In this document: one piece after another, positions 52,641 through 61,100 of the stretch
Layout of the letters: each line of letters begins with the position of its first letter
Numbering within the stretch: position 1 is the stretch's first letter
DNA from: Flavobacterium sp. UGB4466
GTDB lineage: Bacteria > Bacteroidota > Bacteroidia > Flavobacteriales > Flavobacteriaceae
Length of the DNA stretch: 64,000 nt
Assembly: GCF_903469665.1 (NCBI RefSeq)
Contig: NZ_CAGKLC010000002.1
Location: 89,087-153,086, forward strand
Direction of reading: 5' to 3'
Notes under the pieces: model-generated
The model's database searches: none
Told to the model about the DNA's origin: nothing
The model's input: the letters and a program-made list of their open reading frames with translations, nothing else
Position numbers and translations under genes: made by a program

Positions 52641-52790
52641 TTTACACATAGGAACATAGATTTCAGGTGTAAAAAGAGAACTAAAAAAGAAATACATTTC
52701 TTTCACAGAGAAGGATATGTGTATTGAAATAAAGTAAAACGTCTTTTTTATTGACACAGAACCTATGTCACTATGTGTTAAAATGAATTA
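52641..52790. repeat. 'cacatagaaacatag' palindromic repeat (copy C)
   Basis: The element begins TTACACATAGGAACATAG and ends CTATGTCACTATGTGTTAAA. It has agaaatacatttctttcac in the middle, shared with the other two copies. It separates convergent genes. Confidence 0.7.
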
Positions 52791-52807
52791 CACCAACGTT
52801 TAATATT

Positions 52808-53809
52808 TTATTGAAAAGCATATACGAGACCCACGCCTAAGACTTGTCTTAGCTGGGCTCTTGGTCCATTGTTAACTTGTGAAGTTGTTCCGGTAGCAGG
52901 ATCAAAAAAGTCTTTTTTGGTTTTGATATCATCATCATACACCAGATGTACGCCAATATTTGCTTTTACATAAGCATTTACCACAAGATCCAGACGGGTA
53001 TCATAATCGATATCGACGTTTCCAAATTTGTTTAGATAATCAGTATACAAACTCAATCGGTTTTCGTAGAAGATGTTTTTGTAAATCTCGCTTTTCATGT
53101 ATCCGGTAAGCAGAATACCAAATTCGGCTTTTACCTTCTGCCCGTTTTCAACTAAAATTTTAGAATTCGGGTCCATTGGATCTACTATGTAAGTCGCTTT
53201 TCGCACACCAAAAGATCCTTGATTCGCTAAAGTTTGATCCAGAACTAAGGTAGTTTTTAGGGTTATGGGAGAGAAATATAAGGTTCGGTTTTTCTTTTTA
53301 TCTGAATTTTCAGCTCCTGCTCCAAGAAAGACATAAGCTGGTGCAAAAGGTCTGGAGATCGCAACATCTTTGTTAGGGTAATTGTACCCGTCAGTAAATT
53401 GAGTATTGAAATTGAATTTCGCCGAGTAGTACCAATTTGAGATCGTATCTTTTCTAAAACCGTAAGTTGAGTTGAATAGAAAAGCATCATCAGTTTTTCG
53501 GAGTTCAGTACCGTCTTGCTGGTTTAGACCGTATTTTATAATAAGTTCATTGGCCCATTTGTGATTCCCTCTAATATAAGTTCGGTTAAACTCACCTTTA
53601 AAAAGTCCGGAGATCGAGCTTGTTCCCCCCGCGCTCCAGTTTACAAAAGCAATTTCGGAAATGTCAAAGCCCAGTTGATTTTTTTTGGTCCAGTTTGATG
53701 GTGGAGCAGGTAATTCGCCAGGATCCAAAGTCGTTTGTATAATTTGAGCAAAGTTATTTGAAGTACACAAAAGCAGCAAAAGCAAAAGGGTAGAACGCAA
53801 TAATTTCAT
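52808..53809 (-). CDS. DUF3078 domain outer membrane protein
   Basis: The 333-residue protein has a signal peptide (LLLLLLLCTSNNFAQ). The DUF3078 motif FVNWSAGGTSSISGLFKGEF follows, then a predicted beta-barrel ending GLVYAFQ. The role of DUF3078 is unknown to me; it is widespread in Bacteroidota. It lies 31 bp downstream of dxs on the same strand, so they may be cotranscribed. Confidence 0.87.
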   Translation of the reverse strand: MKLLRSTLLLLLLLCTSNNFAQIIQTTLDPGELPAPPSNWTKKNQLGFDISEIAFVNWSAGGTSSISGLFKGEFNRTYIRGNHKWANELIIKYGLNQQDGTELRKTDDAFLFNSTYGFRKDTISNWYYSAKFNFNTQFTDGYNYPNKDVAISRPFAPAYVFLGAGAENSDKKKNRTLYFSPITLKTTLVLDQTLANQGSFGVRKATYIVDPMDPNSKILVENGQKVKAEFGILLTGYMKSEIYKNIFYENRLSLYTDYLNKFGNVDIDYDTRLDLVVNAYVKANIGVHLVYDDDIKTKKDFFDPATGTTSQVNNGPRAQLRQVLGVGLVYAFQ

Positions 53810-53840
53810 TGTGATTTTATTTTTTGACAGCGCAAAATAA

Positions 53841-55628
53841 TTATTTTGTATCGTTTGAAAAAAGATTTATTAAACTTTTAACGTCAATTTTACACAATTG
53901 TTGTAACTGATTAACCGTTCCATGCTCTATAAACTTGTCCGGAATACCCAAAACTTCGATGGTATTTTTGAAATTATGTGAGGCTGCAAACTCTAAAATG
54001 GCACTTCCAAAACCACCGTTTACAGTACCGTCTTCGACTGTAATTATCCTCTCGAAACTTGCGAAAACGTCGATTAAAGTGTTGGTATCTAGTGGTTTGA
54101 TGAAAGAGAAATCGTAGTGGGCAATGGTTGCGGAATTGTGAGATTCGTTTATTGCTTCGATCACATTATTTCCAATTGTTCCGGTGGACAAAACGGCTGT
54201 TTTTGTTCCTTTTTTTAGGCAGGTTGCGGCACCAATTTCAATTTTTTTATAATGTCCGAAATTTTCTACTTCCCAATTTGAGATGACGCCACGGCCTCTT
54301 GGATATCGAATGGCAATGGGATGATTTAATCCCAATTGTGCCGTATATAAAATATTCTGCAGGGCAATTTCATTGAGGGGAGCATAAATAATCAGGTTCG
54401 GAATTGCACGCAAATAAGCAATATCAAAAAGGCCATGATGTGTGGCACCGTCTTCACCTACTAACCCGGCGCGGTCGAGACAAAAAATAACAGGCAAGTT
54501 TTGCAGTGCAACATCGTGAATGACCTGATCGTAAGCACGCTGCAAAAAAGTCGAATAAATATTGCAGTAGACCGTCATTCCCTGCGTAACCATTCCCGCA
54601 GCAAGTGTTACCGCATGCTGTTCGGCTATTCCAACGTCAAAAGCGCGTTCGGGAATCTCATCCATCATAAATTTAAGAGAACTTCCGGATGGCATTGCCG
54701 GAGTGATTCCGATGATTTTTTCGTTCTTTTTGGCTAAATCTAAAATCGTCAGACCAAAAACGTCCTGGTATTTAGGAGGTAAATTCTCTTCTGATTTGGA
54801 ATAAAGTTCTCCGGTTGAAGCATCAAATTTTCCCGGAGCATGATATTTTACCTGATTTTCTTCAGCCTGCTGTAAACCTTTTCCTTTTGTGGTTACGATG
54901 TGCAGAAATTTAGGACCTTTTATCTTCTTTAAGCGGTTAAGCTCTTTGATTAAAGCAGGAAGATCATGACCGTCAATTGGTCCGGAATAATCAAAGTTTA
55001 GTGACTTGATGATGTTATTCTGTTTCGGATTTTTCCCGTTTTTAACCGCTGTTAAATATTTTTTCAAAGCTCCCACACTTGGGTCAATCCCGATAGCATT
55101 ATCGTTTAGAATGACCAAAAGATTAGCATCCGTAACCCCGGCATGATTCAAACCTTCGAAAGCCATTCCTGAAGCAATCGACGCATCACCAATTACGGCT
55201 ATATGCTGTTTGTCGAAATCGCCTTTTAGTTTTGAAGCAATGGCCATTCCAAGTGCCGCCGAAATAGAAGTGGAGGAATGTCCCACGCCAAAGGTGTCAT
55301 AAATACTTTCGCTTCTTTTAGGAAAACCGGAAATGCCTTCAAGCTGTCTGTTCGTATGAAAAATTTCCCTTCTTTCCGTCAGGATTTTATGTCCGTAAGC
55401 CTGATGTCCAACATCCCAAACCAATAAATCGTCAGGAGTATTAAACACATAATGAAGTGCAATGGTCAATTCGATTACACCCAGACTGGAGCCTAAATGC
55501 CCTTCTTTAACCGAAACAACATCAATAATAAAATCGCGTAATTCCTGTGCAACCTGAGAAAGTTGCGCTTCGGATAATAAGCGTAAATCAGCGGGATTGT
55601 ATATGTTGGAGAGTAAGTTACTTTTCAT
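53841..55628 (-). CDS. dxs: 1-deoxy-D-xylulose-5-phosphate synthase
   Basis: The thiamine diphosphate enzyme starts the MEP isoprenoid pathway from pyruvate and glyceraldehyde 3-phosphate. At 595 residues it is slightly shorter than the E. coli enzyme. EGHLGSSLGVIELTIALHYV is the N-terminal signature. GDASIASGMAFEGLNHAG with NDNAIGID binds ThDP-Mg. DVGIAEQHAVTLAAGM holds the catalytic Glu. All key parts are present. Confidence 0.95.
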   Translation of the reverse strand: MKSNLLSNIYNPADLRLLSEAQLSQVAQELRDFIIDVVSVKEGHLGSSLGVIELTIALHYVFNTPDDLLVWDVGHQAYGHKILTERREIFHTNRQLEGISGFPKRSESIYDTFGVGHSSTSISAALGMAIASKLKGDFDKQHIAVIGDASIASGMAFEGLNHAGVTDANLLVILNDNAIGIDPSVGALKKYLTAVKNGKNPKQNNIIKSLNFDYSGPIDGHDLPALIKELNRLKKIKGPKFLHIVTTKGKGLQQAEENQVKYHAPGKFDASTGELYSKSEENLPPKYQDVFGLTILDLAKKNEKIIGITPAMPSGSSLKFMMDEIPERAFDVGIAEQHAVTLAAGMVTQGMTVYCNIYSTFLQRAYDQVIHDVALQNLPVIFCLDRAGLVGEDGATHHGLFDIAYLRAIPNLIIYAPLNEIALQNILYTAQLGLNHPIAIRYPRGRGVISNWEVENFGHYKKIEIGAATCLKKGTKTAVLSTGTIGNNVIEAINESHNSATIAHYDFSFIKPLDTNTLIDVFASFERIITVEDGTVNGGFGSAILEFAASHNFKNTIEVLGIPDKFIEHGTVNQLQQLCKIDVKSLINLFSNDTK

Positions 55629-55686
55629 TGTAAGGTAAAAAGCAAATTTACGGTTTTTAAAATTAAATTCAGTTCAATGAAATTGT

Positions 55687-55957
55687 CTAATATTTGGTAA
55701 TAGATATGGCATCTATTCCAGGAGTTATTAGATTTTTGGATATTGTATCTGCTTTGATTGATAAAACAGCAAGGTATCTGGTCGTCGTTAGTTTTTCATT
55801 TTGCATACCGGGACTCCATTTTTCAGCTGTTTTTAAAGCCCTTATAAGTTCTTCCCCAAGTTCATTTTTACTGCTTTCTATTGGTTTAAAATAGGATAAA
55901 CTTCCATCTTTTTCGACTATAAACAAAGTTTTGAATAGTGATTTTATGTTTTGTAGC
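55687..55957 (-). pseudogene. Fragment of a TonB-like protein (tandem duplication remnant)
   Basis: This frame of about 80-90 codons begins right after the stop codon of the gene at 55963. The segment LFIVEKDGSLSYFKP resembles VFVIEKDGSLTNFNI in the C-terminal domain of that gene. The following EELIRALKTAEKWSPGMQN matches KEAIRVLEKGPKWLPGKFK. No ATG and no N-terminal domain are present. It looks like a partial duplicate of the C-terminal domain. A short protein from TTG 55926 is possible but unlikely. Confidence 0.65.
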
Positions 55958-55962
55958 TATTT

Positions 55963-56727
55963 TTACTGTTCAAACGGAATCGATAAGGTATAAGTCGAGC
56001 GAACAATTTGTTTTTTAAATTTTCCAGGAAGCCATTTTGGTCCTTTTTCTAAAACTCTTATTGCTTCTTTTCCGTTTTCTATTGATGTGTTTTTAACAAT
56101 ATTGAAATTAGTTAAACTGCCATCTTTTTCTATTACAAATACCACAGTTGTTTTGTCCGGATCTATTCCCGTTTTACTTGGAGGAGTATAATTTTTAACG
56201 AAAAACTTATGAAATTTTTTCATTCCATTTTCGGGAACAGGTAAAACATCCAAGTCACTTGAGTTGTAAATAATAGCATACGTGCCATTTGGTGTGTTTG
56301 TTAATGCGGAATCATTTGTAGGTGTAATCGGTATACCTGTTGTATAGTTTCGATGTTCCGCAGGTACTACTTCGACTTTGTCAATTTTCTGTTTATTACC
56401 GTTTTGATCCTGACAGCTGAATAATGTAGTACCCATCGTAATAAACAATGCCAGTAAAAACATTTTGTGGTATTGCGTTTGTGAGTATAAAACACGACTC
56501 GGAATATGAATAATTACATTATCAAGTTGTGTATTTTTGAATCTTCCGCAGATACTTTTATTTTGATTTGAAATAAAATAATGCTGTACTTCTTCCGGAA
56601 ACATTTTTGTAAAATCTACCACAGTTTTAGTACAGCTTAAACAAAACCTCCCATTGCCTTTTGGAGTCATCTCGTCCCAGTTTTCGTGGCACGGCTCGGG
56701 AATATTGATTTGATGTCTTTTATTCAT
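55963..56727 (-). CDS. TonB-like energy transducer with N-terminal Cys motif
   Basis: The 254-residue protein has an N-terminal segment (IPEPCHENWDEMTPKGNGRF then CLSCTKTVVDFT) with Cys residues suited to metal binding. One membrane helix lies near residues 87-105 (KMFLLALFITMGTTLFSC). The C-terminal domain of about 90 residues is of the TonB C-terminal type (VFVIEKDGSLTNFNIVKN). In this phylum such proteins are thought to energise outer membrane receptors. The combination with the cytosolic Cys motif is typical of a Flavobacterium family whose role is unclear. It is divergent from tadA. Confidence 0.78.
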   Translation of the reverse strand: MNKRHQINIPEPCHENWDEMTPKGNGRFCLSCTKTVVDFTKMFPEEVQHYFISNQNKSICGRFKNTQLDNVIIHIPSRVLYSQTQYHKMFLLALFITMGTTLFSCQDQNGNKQKIDKVEVVPAEHRNYTTGIPITPTNDSALTNTPNGTYAIIYNSSDLDVLPVPENGMKKFHKFFVKNYTPPSKTGIDPDKTTVVFVIEKDGSLTNFNIVKNTSIENGKEAIRVLEKGPKWLPGKFKKQIVRSTYTLSIPFEQ

Positions 56728-56775
56728 GATTTAAATTTCAATAATTAAATGTAATAAAAAATTTAAGTAAAAATG

Positions 56776-56783
56776 TACTTTTG
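56776..56783 (+). promoter_or_regulatory. -7 box of tadA, very close to the start codon
   Basis: TACTTTTG matches TAnnTTTG and ends 5 bp before the ATG at 56789. If it is used, the tadA mRNA has almost no leader. No -33 TTTG is present at the usual distance. Confidence 0.4.
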
Positions 56784-56788
56784 TATTT

Positions 56789-57232
56789 ATGATAAATCCT
56801 TTCACCGACGAATACTTCATGAAAAAAGCTTTGCAGGAAGCTGAAATGGCTTTTGAAAAAGGCGAAATTCCTGTTGGAGCAATCATTGTTGTCGCAGATA
56901 AAATTATTGCAAGAAGCCATAATTTAACCGAATTATTAAATGACGTTACGGCTCATGCAGAAATGCAGGCGATAACAGCTGCTGCCAATTTCTTAGGCGG
57001 AAAATACCTCAAAGACTGTACGTTATATGTTACCCTCGAGCCTTGTCAAATGTGTGCGGGGGCTTTGTATTGGAGTCAGATTTCGAAAATTGTTTTTGGT
57101 GCTCGCGATGAACATCGGGGTTTCATGACAATGGGGACCCAATTGCACCCAAAAACAACTGTGGTTTCCGGAGTGATGGCCAATGAAGCGGCTGATCTTA
57201 TGAAACGCTTTTTTGTAGAGAGAAGGAAATAA
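56789..57232 (+). CDS. tadA: tRNA-specific adenosine deaminase
   Basis: TadA converts A34 to inosine in a tRNA anticodon. The 147-residue deaminase has the zinc ligand His56 and proton shuttle Glu58 in THE motif HAEMQA, and Cys86 and Cys89 in EPCQMCAGAL. The N-terminal DEYFMKKALQEAEMAF aligns with the start of E. coli TadA, supporting the first ATG. It is adjacent to dxs and DUF3078 genes on the other strand. Confidence 0.94.
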   Translation: MINPFTDEYFMKKALQEAEMAFEKGEIPVGAIIVVADKIIARSHNLTELLNDVTAHAEMQAITAAANFLGGKYLKDCTLYVTLEPCQMCAGALYWSQISKIVFGARDEHRGFMTMGTQLHPKTTVVSGVMANEAADLMKRFFVERRK

Positions 57233-57244
57233 TTGCTGTAGATC

Positions 57245-57877
57245 ATGACCAATTTCTCAACCATAAAAAAACTATTTCACATCACTGAATCTAATGGTTT
57301 TGCAGATAGTGAAATGGAGGCAGTTAAAAATATCTTTGGTGCACTTCCGGAGGTATTTGTGGACTACTATACAGAATTGGGTAAAATTCAAAACCTAAAC
57401 CACACACAGGATTTATTAATCGTACCGGAGCGTTTTCAATAATATAAACACAATGATTATTTGATATTTTATTCTGAAAATCAAAAGGCTTGTGTGTGGG
57501 GGATTCATAAAGAGGATTTGTCAAAATCTGATCCTCCGGTATACATGAGCGAAGACGAGCAAGACTGGAATCTGGAAACGGAAACGTTAAGTGATTTTTT
57601 TACTGCAATGGCTTTTCTTCAGGCAGGTTTTGCTTTAAAGTTTCCGGGTAATACATTTTATGAATTGGAAGAAGATGAATTGAACTTTGTTCGTGCAAAC
57701 TTCAGAAATAAAGGATTCTCTTTTAAACAATGGCTTGGAGGAGTAAATTTTTATGGTAATTATGATGATGATGTAGTCATAGTGCAGGCAGCGAATCAAC
57801 TGCTTTATGCAGCTGACACAAAAGAACATTCTGTTGCATTGAACAAAGTATTGTCCGGACTTGGGACAGAATTATAA
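57245..57877 (+). pseudogene. SUKH (SMI1/KNR4)-like gene with in-frame stop codon
   Basis: The reading frame from ATG 57245 (MTNFSTIKKLFHITESNGFA) is open except for one TAA at 57440-57442, after LLIVPERFQ. It continues in the same frame as YKHNDYLIFYSENQKACVWG and ends at 57877, giving about 210 residues in total. FGALPEVFVDYYTELGKI and IFYSENQKACVWGI are typical SMI1/KNR4-type segments. SUKH proteins often are immunity proteins against secreted toxins. The single nonsense codon suggests recent inactivation. Separate expression of the 3' part from ATG 57461 is possible. Confidence 0.75.
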
Positions 57878-58142
57878 AAAGAGGCAGTTTGAAAAGAGAG
57901 CTTCCTAAAGTACTAAAAAATGAAAGGGCTAATCTCAAATAGTCTCTGAAAATGCTGTAATCATTTTTACCCTTAAGAGCATTTAAATATTTTGCCTTGG
58001 AGAATTTTCCTCTTAAAAGATTTAGAAAAATACATTATATTTATGCAATATAATTGACACACCACTAGTTTATTTATAGAGTGGTAAAAGCTAAAGTACA
58101 TTGTCAATTTTCAAATTCGTAAACCTGTAATTCTAAATAAAA

Positions 58143-61100
58143 GTGAAAGTAAAAGGACTATTTCTCGTGTTTTGTACGTTTTTTATTTTTCAATCTTGTG
58201 GTCGCAAATCAGCTGCCGATTTCAATTCCGATTTTTCATTATTCAAAGAGTACATTGTTAGTTTTACGGGAGGCATCGTCTCTTCGGAATCTGATATTAG
58301 AGTTGTTTTGGCTTTTGATAAAAAAGAATGGAAAGTCAATCAGGAATTAGACGACGATTTATTTGATATCTCGCCAAATGTACGTGGAAAAGTAGTAGCA
58401 CTCTCCACCAATACGATTGCTTTTATCCCGGAGAAAAAACTGGAAGCAGGAACAGAATATCAGGTGACTTTAAACTTAGATAAACTTATCACCATTCCAA
58501 AGGAAAAAGAGAAGGAGCTTTCAAAGTTCAACTTTACCGTTAAAACCATCAAACAGGATTTTACTATTAATACGGAGGATGTTCAATCGTATAGTAAAGA
58601 TTACCAGTACCTGAACTGCGTTTTAAAAACGGCTGATAATATGGATGTTGAAACAGCTAAAAAATTAGTTGAGGCTCATCAGAATGGGAAGGATCTTAAA
58701 ATTAAATTCGAAAAACAAACGGGAACAGCCAAAGAATTTCGTTTCAAAATTGACAGTATTCAGAGGTTTTTAGAAGCTTCGAATCTGGAAATCGAATACG
58801 ACGGAAGTGATTTTGATATCGACCAGAAAGGGCAGTTGGATTATGCGGTTACGGGTTTAAAAGAATTTAAAATTGTAAAAGTCGATATTCCCGAAGGAAG
58901 TAATCAGTCTCTTTTAATTAATTTCTCGGAACCTTTAGAAAAAGGGCAGGATTTTAAAGGATTGGTCTCTATTCAGAATACAAACAATTTGAAATTTTCG
59001 ACTCAGGGGAATGTCCTGAAAGTATATTTTAGCAATACAGCTCCGGAGAAAAAAGAAGTTCCGGCACCTGTAGAAGAGACGGTAGATTTAGCGGTTGATT
59101 CGGCAGCAGTTGTAGTTGATTCGGCGGCAGTTGTTACGGATAGTAGTGCTGTGGTAGTGGTTCAGAACGAGGAAGAGACTCAGGAACCGGAACCAGTTTT
59201 GTCGGGAGAATTGTTACTTGAAGTTTTTCAGGGAATCGAAAGTCAGTACGGCAAAAAGATGGACGCCAATTATACCGAGAAAATCAATTTTGACCAAATA
59301 AAACCTAACGTTCGATTCGTTAAAAACGGAACGATTCTGCCAAGTTCAAACAATCTGAAATTGAATTTTGAAGCAGTCAATCTAAGTGCGGTTGATGTAA
59401 AGGTGTATAAAATTTACAAGAACAATATTCTTCAGTTTTTGCAGTATAATGAACTGAACGGAAGTCAGAATCTCAAAAAAGTGGCACAACCCATAGCCAA
59501 AACCACACTGAATTTAGTCGAAAGCAAACTAATAAATCCGGCGAAGTGGAACACCTTTGCTCTTGATTTATCTAAAATAATCACGCCGGAGCCAGGCGCA
59601 ATTTACCGTGTAGAATTTGTTTACAAAAAGAAATATTCGCTTTATAAATGCGAAACCTCCGATGAGAGTTCGGAGGAAGAGGAAGAAGAGGTAGATGAAA
59701 ATGATGTGAACTACAGTGGCAATTCGTATGATGATTACTATTATGACGATTACGACTGGAGAGAGAGTCAGGATCCTTGTACAGGATCGTACTACTATAA
59801 TGCCAGAATTGCGACAAATATCTTGGCAACTGATTTAGGGGTTATAGCCAAAAGAGGCGAGAATAAATCGTATCTCTTTGCAGTCAATAATATTGTAACC
59901 ACAGAGCCGGTTTCAAATGCGAGAGTGGATCTGTATACCTTTCAACAGCAAAAAATTGCAACTGCTGCAACAAGCAGCGAAGGAATTGCTACGTTTCAGC
60001 TCAATAAGTTTGCTTACTTTGCTATTGTTACTTTAGGAGATCAGTCTACTTATGTGAAGTTGGATGACGGTTATTCGTTATCGGTAAGTAATTTTGATGT
60101 TGCAGGTGAAACTTTGCAAAAAGGCTTAAAAGGATTTATTTACGGCGAGCGAGGTGTTTGGCGTCCGGGAGATAATTTGTATTTGTCCTTTATCTTAAAC
60201 GATGCGTCGAATAAACTTCCAAAATCACATCCGATTAAGTTTAGATTAAACGATCCGAATGGTAAAACAACTTATCAGACGATTCAGAAAACAAACGACC
60301 TGAATCATTACAGTTTTATCGTTCCAACAAGTGCTGACGCGCCAACAGGAAATTGGGAAGCAATGATAAGTGTGGGTGGTGCCAAGTTTTACAAAAGCAT
60401 TAAAATCGAAACGATTAAACCGAATCGTTTAAAAATTAAAAATAATTTCTCCAGAAAAACACTATCATCCTCTTATCCAAATACCAGTACACTTGAAGTG
60501 ACCTGGCTTCATGGTGCCATTGCAAAAAATCTGAATGTAGAAATGCAGGCAAAATTTTCGCAGCAGACCACCACATTTAAAGGATATGAGAAGTTTAATT
60601 TTGACGATTTGGTGCGTCAGTTTAGTTCAGAAGAAATTAATGTTTTCTCCGGAAAATTAAATGAGAATGGAAAAGCATCAGTCGATATCCACCCAAAACT
60701 ACAAGGGCAGGCTCCCGGTATGTTGCGTGCCGTCTTCATTACAAAAGTATATGAAGAAGGAGGTGATTTTAGTACTGATGTTATTTCGACGACTTATTCA
60801 CCATACAAAACTTATGTTGGGATAAAAGCACCGGAACCTAATAAATATGGAATGCTGGAAACCAGAACGAACAACCGTTTTGATATTGTTACGGTGGATG
60901 AAAATGGAAGACCAAAATCAGTGAGAAATCTCGAGGTAAAAGTGTATAAAGTAGATTGGCGCTGGTGGTGGGACGCTTCCAGTGATAATCTTTCAAATTA
61001 CAACTCGTCGGATGCGACCACTTCGTATAAATCTTTTGTGATCAATACAGATTCCAGCGGAAAAGGAAGTATTCAGTTTTCTTTAACCGATGAAGAATGG

